From assembly GCF_025685575.1 (NCBI RefSeq), contig NZ_JAGSYD010000003.1, positions 620,001-684,000 on the forward strand: a stretch of DNA of 64,000 bases, in the 5' to 3' direction. Shown here in pieces: positions 1 through 8,319 of this stretch. The DNA comes from Granulicella cerasi. GTDB taxonomy: Bacteria; Acidobacteriota; Terriglobia; Terriglobales; Acidobacteriaceae. Position numbers and translations under genes: made by a program. The notes under the pieces are model-generated. The model saw only the letters and a program-made list of their open reading frames with translations. It had not been told where the DNA came from and searched no databases. The first letter of the stretch is position 1. The number at the start of each line of letters is the position of its first letter.

Positions 1-40
1 CTTGGCGCGTTTTTGAAACGATTTCTTTCTGAGGTGCCTG

Positions 41-2215
41 ATGTTTCGTCGCACGTTTACGGCCGGTTTTGCAGCGCTTCTCACCACGTTGGCAGCGAGC
101 GCAGTGGCGCAGGACACGCCGCTCAAGATGCAGGGTGAGCAGATCGAAGGCCCGTCCTGCGCAGGTTTGCCAGAGTGGTTCATGCTATCGCAGCCACGTC
201 CCTGCACCGATGCCGAGTTCAAGACATGGCTGAGCGACGCGCGCGCGTGGCGCGGCGAACGGCGTATTCGCGTAGGCTCCAATGACAGCGAGTACACACG
301 ACCAGAGCTTCTGTGGACGCAGTCAAGTTTCATTCAGCCGCAGATGATGGTGCATGATCGCTTCTTCTACGATCCCGCACGCCGCAGCTATACGGTCGCT
401 CGCTATCTCGAAGACACGGACAAGCGCTACGGTGGCATCGACAGCGTGCTTGTGTGGCCTACGTATCCGAACATTGGCGTGGACGACCGCAACCAGTACG
501 ACCTGGTGCACGACATGCCCGGTGGCATGGAAGGCGTGAAAAGCTTCGTCGCTGAGTTCCATAAGCGCGGCGTGAAGGTGCTCTTCCCCACAATGCTGTG
601 GGATCAGGGTACGCGCGTCGAAGGCAAGCCCGATGCGGTCGCGCTCAGCGAGGAACTGGCGGAAGCAGGTGCCGACGGCATCAATGGCGATACGCTGCAA
701 GGCGTGCCGCGCACCTTCCGCGAGGCGTCCGACAATCTGCATCATCCGCTTGCGCTCGAGCCCGAACTCGGCCCCGGTTCTGACGAACAGCTGAACTGGA
801 ACAACATGACGTGGGGCTACTGGAAGTACGGCTTCACGCCAACGGTGTCGCGCTACAAGTGGATGGAGCCGCGGCACATGGTGAACATCTCCAACCGCTG
901 GGCGCATGACCACACCGACGATCTTCAGTTCGCGTTCTTCAACGGCATCGGCTTTGAAAGCTGGGAGAACGTGTGGGGCATCTGGAACGGCATCACGCCG
1001 CAGGATGGAGAGGCTCTGCGTCGCGTCAGCGCGATCGAACGCGCCGAGAAATCATTGCTCATTTCGCAGGAGTGGGAGCCATACGCCCCCGTGCGTAACT
1101 ACGGCGTCTTCGCCAGCAAGTGGCCCGCACAGAGCGAGACGCTGTGGACGATCGTCAATCGTAATCACTACTCCGTCAGCGGTCGTCAGCTTGCGGTGAA
1201 GCACGTGGACGGCGTTCGCTACTTCGATCTCTGGAACGGCATCGAGCTTCATGCAGACCGCGAGGGCGATCACGATGTGCTGAGCTTCAGCATGGAGGCT
1301 AATGGATACGGTGCGGTGCTCGCGACCGCAACGCTGAATGCTGACATGCAGAAGCTGATGCGCACCATGCATACGCTGAGTGAAAAACCGCTGGCGAGTT
1401 ATTCGCATGAGTGGAAGACTCTGCCGCAGCAGCTCGTTGCGATCGCAAAGACCAAGCCTGCAAAGTCCGCGCCGGACGGGATGAAGCTAATCGCCGCTAC
1501 GGAGTATCTCTTCCGCGTGAACGGCGTCGAGATCGAAGGTACGAACGACGAAGGTGTCGACGTGCAGTATCCCGGCGAAGGCTCCGCGCGCCGCTATCAC
1601 GAGCTGAAGATGCACGTCGGAGCGTTCTATCTCGACACGTATCCGGTGACGAATGCGGAGTTCAAGAAGTTCGTCGATGCGGCTCACTACCATCCGGCGG
1701 ATCACCACAACTTTCTGCGCGACTGGAAGAACGGCAGCTTCCCCGATGGCTGGGCGAACAAGCCGGTGACCTGGGTTTCGCTGGAAGACGCGCGTGCCTA
1801 CGCAGCGTGGGCTGGCAAGCGTCTGCCGCATGAGTGGGAGTGGCAGTACGCCGCGCAGGGCAACGACGGCCGCGAGTATCCGTGGGGCAATCAGTGGGTA
1901 GCAGCGAACGTGCCCACGCCCGACAAAGACCGCAACGAACAGGCCGCCTCCGATGTGAACGCTCACGCTGCGGGCGCGAGTCCCTTCGGCATCGAGGACC
2001 TGGTTGGCAACGTGTGGCAGTGGACGGATGAGTACACCGACGAGCACACGAGCGCGGCGATTCTCCGCGGTGGAAGCCACTATCAGCCGCAGGGTTCGCG
2101 TTGGTACTTCCCGCAGGCATATAAACTGTCTCAGCACGGCAAGTATCTGCTGATGGCTCCGAGCCTTGATCGCTCGGCCAGCATCGGTTTCCGCTGCGCG
2201 AAGGATGCTGAATAG
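41..2215 (+). CDS. Secreted barrel-like glycosidase-type protein fused to a C-terminal SUMF1/FGE-like domain
   Basis: A 724-residue exported protein. Residues 1-23 form a signal peptide ending at AVAQ. Residues about 30-470 read like a (beta/alpha)8 carbohydrate-active domain (segments VLWPTYPNIG, VKVLFPTMLWD, DGINGDT, a Trp-rich middle), but I cannot place it in a named GH family. Residues about 490-722 are a formylglycine-generating-enzyme fold: FYLDTYPVTNAEFKKFV, KRLPHEWEWQYAA, GNVWQWTDEY, LRGGSHY and the terminal GFRCA. The paired active-site cysteines that true sulfatase maturases carry after the RGGS segment are absent, so this is probably a sugar- or substrate-binding use of the fold. 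The start is supported by GAGGTG seven bases or so upstream. A LacI-type regulator follows after 18 bases, probably in the same operon. A short GAAA/TTTC dyad at 15-25 could be an operator but is weak. Confidence 0.75.
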   Translation: MFRRTFTAGFAALLTTLAASAVAQDTPLKMQGEQIEGPSCAGLPEWFMLSQPRPCTDAEFKTWLSDARAWRGERRIRVGSNDSEYTRPELLWTQSSFIQPQMMVHDRFFYDPARRSYTVARYLEDTDKRYGGIDSVLVWPTYPNIGVDDRNQYDLVHDMPGGMEGVKSFVAEFHKRGVKVLFPTMLWDQGTRVEGKPDAVALSEELAEAGADGINGDTLQGVPRTFREASDNLHHPLALEPELGPGSDEQLNWNNMTWGYWKYGFTPTVSRYKWMEPRHMVNISNRWAHDHTDDLQFAFFNGIGFESWENVWGIWNGITPQDGEALRRVSAIERAEKSLLISQEWEPYAPVRNYGVFASKWPAQSETLWTIVNRNHYSVSGRQLAVKHVDGVRYFDLWNGIELHADREGDHDVLSFSMEANGYGAVLATATLNADMQKLMRTMHTLSEKPLASYSHEWKTLPQQLVAIAKTKPAKSAPDGMKLIAATEYLFRVNGVEIEGTNDEGVDVQYPGEGSARRYHELKMHVGAFYLDTYPVTNAEFKKFVDAAHYHPADHHNFLRDWKNGSFPDGWANKPVTWVSLEDARAYAAWAGKRLPHEWEWQYAAQGNDGREYPWGNQWVAANVPTPDKDRNEQAASDVNAHAAGASPFGIEDLVGNVWQWTDEYTDEHTSAAILRGGSHYQPQGSRWYFPQAYKLSQHGKYLLMAPSLDRSASIGFRCAKDAE

Positions 2216-2233
2216 ACTGGCACGGAGCCACAG

Positions 2234-3277
2234 TTGCCCACAAACAAATCAACGAAAGTGCCCGCCGCCGCCTCGCGCATTACCATGCACGATATCGCGC
2301 GGCGGGCCAACGTTTCTCTGGGCACGGTTTCGCACGTCATCAACGGTAAAGTCTCCGTGTCTGATGAGGTACGCGCTCGCGTTCAGAAGGCCATCGACGA
2401 GCTGGGCTATCAACCCAATCATCTTTCGCGCGCGCTACGCACGAACCGCACGAACCTGATCGGCATGGTGATCCCCGACATCACCAATCCCTTCTTCCCT
2501 TCCGTAGTGCGCGGCGTGGAGGACGCAGCGTTTCGCGCAAACTATCGTCTGCTGCTGTGCAATGCAGACAACGACCCTGCGAAGGAACTCGCCTACATGA
2601 ACGACCTCAGTTCGTTCATGCCCGCAGGCATCATCCTCATCCCTTCGGACAACCACAAGCTGCCTACCCTGGGCCAATATCCGCTGGTGTGTATCGATCG
2701 CCAGCCGTTGGGTTGGAACGGTGACAGCGTCACGGTCGAAAACTTTGAAGGCGGCAAGACGGCAGCCGCGCATCTCGCGCAGTTGGGTCACAAGCAGATC
2801 GCTATCGTCCAGGGCCCCGAGAATGTCTCTACCGTAGGAGATCGTGTTCGCGGCTTCCTGAAGGAGTTGAAGCGCCGTAAAATCACCATCTCGCCCGAGT
2901 ACATACAGGCGAGCAGCTTCGACCAGGAGGGCGGTTATCTCTGCGCGATGCGATTGCTTCGGCTGGTGCCACGACCCACAGCGATCTTCGCGGCGAACGA
3001 CTTGATTGCAGTCGGCGCGTTGCAAGCAGTAAAGGCGTCCAAGCTACGCTGCCCGCAGGACGTGTCCATCATCGGCTTCGACGGGTTGAGCGTCACAGAC
3101 TTCACCGAACCGGCGCTGACATCTGTCGTCCAGCCGAGCTACCAACTGGGGCACGCGGCGATGCGACTGCTCCTCAGCCGTATTGAAGGCGACACTGCTC
3201 CACCGCGCCACATCGTGCTGGAGACGCAGCTCAAAGTGCGCGACTCCGCGCAGGAGCCACCGACCACGCGACGTTGA
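2234..3277 (+). CDS. LacI/GalR-family transcriptional regulator
   Basis: DNA-binding repressor-type regulator. The helix-turn-helix and hinge are complete (ITMHDIARRANVSLGTVSHV, then VRARVQKAIDELGYQPN), followed by a periplasmic-binding-protein-like sensor domain (IGMVIPDITNPFFPSVVRGVE, FAANDLIAVGALQAVK, DVSIIGFDG). About 347 residues, the usual length for the family. The reading frame opens with TTG at 2234; an internal ATG at 2285 lies just before the HTH and is an alternative start that would remove 17 residues. It sits 18 bases behind the secreted barrel/SUMF1 gene on the same strand, so a local sugar-responsive role controlling that gene is likely (inference). The accessory block begins directly after its stop codon. 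Confidence 0.9.
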   Translation: MPTNKSTKVPAAASRITMHDIARRANVSLGTVSHVINGKVSVSDEVRARVQKAIDELGYQPNHLSRALRTNRTNLIGMVIPDITNPFFPSVVRGVEDAAFRANYRLLLCNADNDPAKELAYMNDLSSFMPAGIILIPSDNHKLPTLGQYPLVCIDRQPLGWNGDSVTVENFEGGKTAAAHLAQLGHKQIAIVQGPENVSTVGDRVRGFLKELKRRKITISPEYIQASSFDQEGGYLCAMRLLRLVPRPTAIFAANDLIAVGALQAVKASKLRCPQDVSIIGFDGLSVTDFTEPALTSVVQPSYQLGHAAMRLLLSRIEGDTAPPRHIVLETQLKVRDSAQEPPTTRR

Positions 3278-3291
3278 TCTGGCTGAGATTC

Positions 3292-3317
3292 GAGCTAGCC
3301 GATTGAATTATCGTTAC
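3292..3317 (+). repeat. Half copy of the palindromic cassette-boundary repeat (left edge of the array)
   Basis: The stretch AGCCGATTGAATTATCGTTAC matches the right arm of the repeat at 4755-4835 (AGCCGACTTG-TCGTTACC) with a short insertion. No left arm is recognisable. It lies between the LacI-type gene and the first gene of the AT-richer block, so it would mark the left boundary of the array. Because it is only a partial match, it is the least certain member of the family. Confidence 0.4.
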
Positions 3318-3371
3318 TCATGACGGGCGGACTATAGCAATGCACTTGCGGGATGCTAAGCTTCCAGCACA

Positions 3372-4004
3372 GTGCGACCTCTTGTAATTTTCACATTGCT
3401 GTTAACCTGCATGTCAGGCATGGCCCAACTTGCTGCTCCGATAGCGATTAGCGATGCCGGGTACACTGCCTGCTCACATGCCTCGTGCCTTTTCGTACCC
3501 GATGATGAGCACCCGCAGGTATACCGTCGAGGCGATCTAAGCTACACCGTCAAAGAGGACGGTAGCTTCACCTTGAGTCGGAACACCAGGGTGCTATTGT
3601 CCACGCACCTAGCAAACCTAAGCGCCAGCGTTTTCGTGACTTGGTCCAGTAATAGTGACTGGTTTGCGGTCACATGGAGCGATGGTGGCGCGATCGGCAA
3701 CTTCCACACGCGTGTGTTCCACATAAAGGGAAACCAAGTGGAAGAGGCGGACTCTATACAAACTGCCTTTGCAAATTTTCGACGCAGACATTGGTGCAGA
3801 ACACGAGGCGGCAACGTACAGGCGTATGGCTGGGATCGAGAGACCGGCGCATTGGTTCTTGTGACCTCCGTGTACCCAACTGGCGATTGCGGCAGAGATC
3901 TGGGGCACACAGAAGCATATCTAGTGGAGCCGGCAGGTGGTTCGATACGCAAACACCTGATGCTCCCCGAGTTCAATGCGTACGCAAAATCACATCCGCA
4001 GTAA
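3372..4004 (+). CDS. Secreted protein of unknown function (first gene of the cassette-like block)
   Basis: A 210-residue protein with a clear signal peptide (residues 1-18, RPLVIFTLLLTCMSGMAQ). The mature part has four or more cysteines (TACSHASC, HWCRTRG, TGDCGRD) and beta-rich stretches; I recognise no family. The start is GTG at 3372; no strong Shine-Dalgarno sequence is visible. Base composition is visibly more AT-rich than in the flanking LacI and sigma-factor genes, consistent with acquisition by transfer. It is bounded on the left by a half repeat (3292-3317) and on the right by a shortened repeat copy (4052-4108). Confidence 0.6.
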   Translation: MRPLVIFTLLLTCMSGMAQLAAPIAISDAGYTACSHASCLFVPDDEHPQVYRRGDLSYTVKEDGSFTLSRNTRVLLSTHLANLSASVFVTWSSNSDWFAVTWSDGGAIGNFHTRVFHIKGNQVEEADSIQTAFANFRRRHWCRTRGGNVQAYGWDRETGALVLVTSVYPTGDCGRDLGHTEAYLVEPAGGSIRKHLMLPEFNAYAKSHPQ

Positions 4005-4051
4005 CACTTCCCAACAGCTGATCAACCTTCAGGATGGCCTTGCGAGTCGGT

Positions 4052-4108
4052 CACGATAAGCGCCGCATTACTGACGAGAAGGGCGTTTAATCGGTACTAA
4101 TCGTAGTT
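4052..4108 (+). repeat. Shortened copy A of the cassette-boundary palindrome
   Basis: Contains the left-arm sequence CGATAAGCGCC, the inner CTGACGAGAAG segment and a right arm GGCGTTTAATCGGTACTAATC. The inner stem present in the full copies is deleted. The left and right arms can pair (CGATAA-GCGCC with GGGCG-TTTAATCG). Its right end (GGTACTAATC) resembles the right end of copy D (GGACTAATC). It separates the secreted unknown at 3372 from the C39-like gene at 4190. Confidence 0.55.
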
Positions 4109-4189
4109 TCCGAAAACGCCATTTTCAGAAGGTTAGCGCATTGATATGCTTTTCGTTAGGAACTCCGCGTCTTTGGGTGTAAACACACG

Positions 4190-4705
4190 ATGAAACTCCC
4201 TGATTGGTGGTCCGCTCCATCAAAGATACTGAAGTTGGACGGACACTGTGGGCCTCTCGCCGCATGGTCCGCACTTCACCACTACGGGAAGAAGCCGGCA
4301 GCAGCCAAAATCATCTCTGCTTGCCGCCACACGAAGCGTCACGGGGCGTTCACAGTGCATTTAGCAGCAGGCCTTAGAGAATTAGGACTACAGGTTTCAT
4401 TTCACACAGATCCTGATAATGACATCGGTGCATACGAGATGATCGGTTACCGTCGCCTCAAACGATTAGGTATTCCTGTGGAATGCGCCATCGGGCTGCC
4501 CGAATTGCTTGCGCAGAGGAAAATGGGACGTATCCCCATCGTTCTGTACGACACACCTTCGGAGGTCGGTCACTTCTCTATCATTGTAGGAGCAAGTCGC
4601 GGAAAGCTCACGCTTGCAGAAGGCAAGACTATTTCTGTGGAAGACTTCATGTCCGCGTGGACCGCACCCCGTATTTTGAGGCAGTGTGTAATCGCTTGGC
4701 GTTGA
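4190..4705 (+). CDS. C39-like cysteine peptidase domain protein
   Basis: A 171-residue cytosolic protein that looks like a stand-alone papain-like C39 domain. The nucleophile region is KLDGHCGPLAAWSAL with Cys20, and the catalytic His is in EVGHFSIIVGA (His128), the order and spacing expected for peptidase C39-like domains. It has no signal peptide, no ABC transporter domain and no neighbouring bacteriocin gene, so a role in double-glycine leader cleavage is not supported; a free-standing protease, toxin or effector are all possible. It is flanked by repeat copies A and B and reads in the same direction as the gene before it. Codon use and AT content differ from the surrounding chromosome. 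Confidence 0.6.
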   Translation: MKLPDWWSAPSKILKLDGHCGPLAAWSALHHYGKKPAAAKIISACRHTKRHGAFTVHLAAGLRELGLQVSFHTDPDNDIGAYEMIGYRRLKRLGIPVECAIGLPELLAQRKMGRIPIVLYDTPSEVGHFSIIVGASRGKLTLAEGKTISVEDFMSAWTAPRILRQCVIAWR

Positions 4706-4754
4706 GCGTTGCTCCCGGAAGACGCCTTATCGGTAACTGCTGCGCATTACTCCT

Positions 4755-4835
4755 CATAAACGCCGTTCTCCTCAGTGATGCGGCGCTAGCTGCCGTAGTG
4801 CCGGATCACTGACGAGAAGCCGACTTGTCGTTACC
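4755..4835 (+). repeat. Full copy B of the cassette-boundary palindrome (attC-like)
   Basis: About 80 bases forming one long imperfect hairpin. Left arm ATAAACGCCGTTCTC, inner stem TCAGTGATGCGGC pairing with CCGGATCACTGA, right arm GAGAAGCCGACTTGTCGTTA. The reverse complement of the right arm (TAACGACAAGTCGGCTTCTC) aligns with the left arm. It is nearly identical to copy C. The GTTA end and overall size suit an integron attC site, but the GTTRRRY consensus is not met exactly (GTTACCA). Confidence 0.75.
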
Positions 4836-4924
4836 AATATCGGCTATGCATTGAAATGGACGGAACGCATAAAGCATAGCCTCCGTGCTCTTCACTCCGC
4901 ACGGAGGCCATGTAGTAACGGAGG

Positions 4925-5398
4925 CTAGATTGTTCCTGCTGAAGTCGGCGCAGAGATCGCCGGCGGCATATCCAAATGCGGAACGGGCTTGATCGCACCA
5001 ATCTGTTGCAGAATGCCGATCTCGTGAGAAGCTCCCCAACGTTCCTCAATCTTTGCATTCGAGTCGAACTTGGAGATCTGCATGCCACGGACCTTGATTT
5101 TCTTTCCGGTGGGGGGAATGCCGTTGAACGGACCCTGCTGCGTCCCGGTAATCGTATAGGCAGATGCGACGTTGTCCTCATCTGCCACCAAATGCTCAAC
5201 CGCGATCTTGAAGTCAGGAAAAGCGGAATGGAACTGCGTGAACCACTGAACAAACCCATCTGGCCCGGGCCCCTGATCGTCCGCAGGATCGTGGTCCTTT
5301 ACCCCCGGTGTCATGACCTGGTGTAAGTCCTCGAAGCGATAGCTGTTGATGATGTCGCCCATTTTCTTCTGCGTTGCGATATTTGCTTCTTTGCTCAT
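4925..5398 (-). CDS. SnoaL-like / ester cyclase family protein
   Basis: A 157-residue protein of the NTF2-like alpha+beta-barrel superfamily, in the SnoaL-like polyketide cyclase or 'ester cyclase' group. Visible family features: an N-terminal helix with DIINSYRFEDLHQVM, the loop VKDHDPADDQG, WFTQFHSAFPDFKIAVEHLVAD and the strand AYTITGTQQGPFNGIPPTGK. Substrate cannot be told from sequence. The ATG is preceded by AGGAG. It is transcribed against the C39-like gene and is the only gene between repeat copies B and C, so it would form a one-gene cassette in reversed orientation. Confidence 0.75.
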   Translation of the reverse strand: MSKEANIATQKKMGDIINSYRFEDLHQVMTPGVKDHDPADDQGPGPDGFVQWFTQFHSAFPDFKIAVEHLVADEDNVASAYTITGTQQGPFNGIPPTGKKIKVRGMQISKFDSNAKIEERWGASHEIGILQQIGAIKPVPHLDMPPAISAPTSAGTI

Positions 5399-5472
5399 GT
5401 GTGTAGCTCCTAGCCCTTGTGATGCACGATTTGTGGCAAGCGGAAGGGAAGGTCACATCTTGGGATTTGTCC

Positions 5473-5552
5473 TGTAAAACGCTCTTCTCGTCAGTGATGC
5501 GGCGCAAGCTGCCGTAGTGCCGGATCACTGACGAGAAGCCAACTTTGTTACC
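5473..5552 (+). repeat. Full copy C of the cassette-boundary palindrome (attC-like)
   Basis: The best-preserved hairpin of the family: CTTCTCGTCAGTGAT at 5483-5497 is the exact reverse complement of ATCACTGACGAGAAG at 5524-5538, a perfect 15-bp stem around an apical part GCGGCGCAAGCTGCC. It ends in AACTTTGTTACCA, matching copy B. It separates the SnoaL-like gene from the epimerase gene; both of these are on the minus strand, yet the repeat keeps the same orientation as the other copies. Confidence 0.8.
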
Positions 5553-5569
5553 AGCAAGACATTGGAACG

Positions 5570-6598
5570 TTACCCCTTCAGCAAGCCGAGACGTAATAGG
5601 CTTTCAGCCGAAGCGACGATGGCTTCCTCACTAGAGCGGGGAGACCAGCCCAATCGTTCAATGGCTTTTTGCGAAGTCGCATTCATCTTTACTCCGAGGA
5701 ACGGCACAAGGTTTTTCATGGCCGGATTCCACAACGCCAGAAAACGTATGAGCCAGTTAGGAAGCTCGCGGTTCGGCACCTTTGCAGCAGCGACTCCCAT
5801 TCGGCGCTTCAATATCTGAGCAAGCTCTAGCATCCATAAGCTGTTGCCAGCGATCGCAAGAAAGCGTTCGCCGCTCGCCGCTGGATGGGTCATGGCGCGG
5901 AGATGCAAGTCAGCGACGTCTCGTACGTCCACAAAACCTGAGTTGATCTTTGGAGCTCCGGGAAGACCATCCATCATTTGCTGGATGATGCGCACGGAGT
6001 GCGAGTAGTCGGCGGCAAGTGCTGGCCCAAGGACCGCAGTGGGATTGACCACGGAGAGTTCAAGCCCTTTTCCTTCTTTCGCGATGAACTCCCACGCCGC
6101 GCGCTCGGAAAGCGTCTTTGATTTTTGGTACGGCGCCACCTTGCCGTCCAGGTTTGTCCAGTCCGCTTCATCGAAGGGCCGGGTCTGAGGCTTGTGGCCC
6201 ATGCCAACGGCCCCGAATGCCGAGGTCAGCACGACGCGTTTCACGCCAGCGTCGCGCGAGGCACGCAGCACACGCAGAACTCCATCGACCGCCGGACGGA
6301 TCCAATCCTCCTCGCTTGTCTGGCTCCCGGACGGAGTTGGCGAAGCTCCGTGGAGCACGTACGTGCATCCCTGGACTGCCTCCGCCCATCCTTTGTCCGC
6401 AGACAAATCTGCAACCGCGAAGGTGAGGCGGTCGCCCGGATCGGTACCGCCCTGTTGCAGCATGGCGCGGACATCTGCTTCACGCGAAAGAGAACGGAGC
6501 GTCGTCCGCACACGATATCCCGATTGCAGCAATTGCAGAATGCAGTGGGAGGCGATGAAGCCCGAGCCGCCGGTGACCAATACGAGTTCGTTTTCCAT
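5570..6598 (-). CDS. NAD-dependent epimerase/dehydratase (extended SDR)
   Basis: A 342-residue extended short-chain dehydrogenase/reductase of the dihydroflavonol-4-reductase / NAD-dependent epimerase type. The N-terminal Rossmann motif is GGSGFIASH, the catalytic pair is in YQKSK (YxxxK) with the Ser in LTSAFG, and VVNPTAVLGP and FVDVRDVADLH are typical of the family. The substrate is unknown. The ATG at 6598 fits directly before VLVTGGSG; the longer upstream reading frame is not needed. A frameshifted AraC-type regulator is divergent with only 34 bases between the two, so it was probably the local regulator. Both lie between repeat copies C and D. Confidence 0.85.
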   Translation of the reverse strand: MENELVLVTGGSGFIASHCILQLLQSGYRVRTTLRSLSREADVRAMLQQGGTDPGDRLTFAVADLSADKGWAEAVQGCTYVLHGASPTPSGSQTSEEDWIRPAVDGVLRVLRASRDAGVKRVVLTSAFGAVGMGHKPQTRPFDEADWTNLDGKVAPYQKSKTLSERAAWEFIAKEGKGLELSVVNPTAVLGPALAADYSHSVRIIQQMMDGLPGAPKINSGFVDVRDVADLHLRAMTHPAASGERFLAIAGNSLWMLELAQILKRRMGVAAAKVPNRELPNWLIRFLALWNPAMKNLVPFLGVKMNATSQKAIERLGWSPRSSEEAIVASAESLLRLGLLKG

Positions 6599-6632
6599 AT
6601 GCTCAAGATACTGACGAGATATCGAACGGAGA

Positions 6633-7612
6633 ATGCTTGAACGTACGCCGTACATGCGCGATAGTACGAAAGTGAGCGTTGATCCATTCTCCGACATCTT
6701 GAAGTTCACCCGCGCCGAAAGTCTCGTCACTGGAGGCTTTACTGCGGGTGGATCGTGGGCCATGCGCTTCCCTGCGCCGGACAAAATCAAGTTCTTCGCC
6801 GTGGTCAAAGGCTCCTGCTGGGTCCGTCTCGAAGGCGAACCCGAGCCAGGCCAAGTCGGCCCAGGCGATGTGGGACTACTCACAGCGAAGAGATCGTTCA
6901 TCCTGTCGAGCCAGCCAGACCTCGAGCCCGTGGACGCGATGGACGTATTTCGAGGCAGCGTTTCAGGCATGGCGCACCTTGGAGTGGCGAAGACTTCAGC
7001 TATCTTGGCGGCCATGTACTGCTGGATCCCACAAGTCGCGAACTACTGGCGGACGCCTTGCCGCCATGGATTCACGTTCCTGCCACCTCGCCCCAGGCAA
7101 CAGCGTTTCAGTGGCTGCTCGACCAACTCGTCCGAGAACGATCTTCAAACTTGCCCGGAGCGAGTCTGGCTTCCGACCAACTGGCCCAGCTCCTGTTCAT
7201 CCAGATTTTGCGGGCGCATGTGGACACGTCCAGCAACCTGCCTGTCGGATGGCTGCGCGCCCTTGCCGATGCGCGAATTGCGCCGGCACTGCGGTCGATG
7301 CACAGCAAACCTGGGCACGCGTGGGGACTTGAAGAGCTTGCGAAAGAAACCGCGATGTCTCGAACGACGTTCGCCGTTCGTTTCAAGGAAGCCGCTGGCG
7401 TATCACCTCTCGACTACCTCACGACGTGGCGGATGCGGCTGGCGAAACGAGCCCTCCGAGACGACGACATCGCCGTTTCCGAGCTTGCTCGCTCCTTGGG
7501 CTATACCTCAGAGAGCGCATTTAGCACAGCCTTCAAGAGAAGAACTGGCTCAGCGCCGAATCGTTACAGGTCGACCATCCGCAGTGCTGTCGGGTTCCCC
7601 GACAACTCTTGA
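6633..7612 (+). pseudogene. AraC-family regulator with cupin_6-like N-terminus, disrupted by a one-base frameshift
   Basis: The N-terminal part (6633 to about 6980) reads as an AraC cupin domain (DPFSDILKFTRAESLVTGGF, IKFFAVVKGSCWVRLEGE, GDVGLLTAKRSFIL). The rest of the gene continues in another frame (SGEDFSYLGGHVLLDP, then the double HTH LEELAKETAMSRTTFAVRF and VSELARSLGYTSESAF) to the stop at 7612. The frames join at about 6981-6983, where CTTGGAGTGGC would need one more G to read LGSGEDF. So a single G has been lost, either in nature or by sequencing error. It is divergent from the epimerase gene, the usual layout for an AraC regulator of an oxidoreductase. If real, the mutation removes the DNA-binding half. 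Confidence 0.8.
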
Positions 7613-7613
7613 G

Positions 7614-7690
7614 GAACGCTGTTCGCGGAAGTGACGCGGCGCTAGCTGCCGTCGTGCCGGGTCGCTGACGTAAAGCCGACTTATGAGGAC
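7614..7690 (+). repeat. Diverged copy D of the cassette-boundary palindrome
   Basis: Begins AACGCTGTTCGCGGAAGTGACGC and continues with the apical GGCGCTAGCTGCCGTCGTGCC and GGGTCGCTGACG, then AAAGCCGACTTATGAGGACTAATCC. Several substitutions relative to copies B and C occur on one arm only, so the stem is weaker. It begins one base after the AraC remnant stop codon and separates the epimerase/AraC pair from the next gene. Confidence 0.7.
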
Positions 7691-7729
7691 TAATCCAACT
7701 GATTAGGGATGCGTTACGCTGATCCGCGA

Positions 7730-8272
7730 TTAATTGATCATCTGTGCTGTCCCGTCGCTGTTTAGGTGATACCTGCTTAACGTGACTTTATCGGTATCTT
7801 CGTGCTCGATCTTGATTGAGAGAACGCGAGCCACGGGATCGTACTGTGGGTACCCATCAATTGGCTTGAGTGATTGGTAACAACTGTCAATGTTGAGCGA
7901 AAGCGTCTCCCGCATTGGCGCGGCAAGCGAGATGATGTGAAGATATTGCTCGCCGTCTGACGCGCCGCATTCGCCTTGGATATTGGAATTGGATGAAAAG
8001 CGGTCGGTGAAGATGACGAAGTGTGCCGCTTCTTCCGCCACGACTTCTGCCTTCCAGATTGCACCCCTCCGCTGCTGTCCGATCTCTTCATATGTAAGCG
8101 GGATGCGGTTCATGCCGCCCGAAGCAAGTCTAAGGTCAAGCTCCACATTCGGAGGATGGATGTAACGAACTGTGGCTCGGCCCGAATGAAGGTGATCGAG
8201 GCGCACGCTCATGCCAGAAGCAACAACTATCGCTCCAAAGAACGAGAACAGCGCTGTGGACACGGTAGTCAT
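7730..8272 (-). CDS. Secreted or membrane-anchored protein of unknown function
   Basis: A 180-residue protein with an N-terminal hydrophobic segment (about residues 5-22, STALFSFFGAIVVASG) that is either a signal peptide or an anchor. The remainder is mixed alpha/beta, with segments such as VRYIHPPNVELDLRLASG and VLSIKIEHED. I recognise no domain. Base composition is AT-rich relative to the chromosome. It is the only gene between repeat copies D and E and is on the minus strand, so it would be a one-gene cassette. Confidence 0.55.
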   Translation of the reverse strand: MTTVSTALFSFFGAIVVASGMSVRLDHLHSGRATVRYIHPPNVELDLRLASGGMNRIPLTYEEIGQQRRGAIWKAEVVAEEAAHFVIFTDRFSSNSNIQGECGASDGEQYLHIISLAAPMRETLSLNIDSCYQSLKPIDGYPQYDPVARVLSIKIEHEDTDKVTLSRYHLNSDGTAQMIN

Positions 8273-8319
8273 TGACTGACTATAAGGTGCAAACGCGACA
8301 TTGACAACGCAGCGATTGC

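Noticed and set aside
15..25. GAAA-CGA-TTTC dyad as a LacI operator in front of the first gene
   Set aside because: Only four-base arms with an odd-length centre, and the upstream region is cut off by the window edge; too weak to call.
41..2215. Calling the SUMF1 domain a sulfatase-activating enzyme
   Set aside because: The active-site cysteine pair is absent and no sulfatase gene is nearby.
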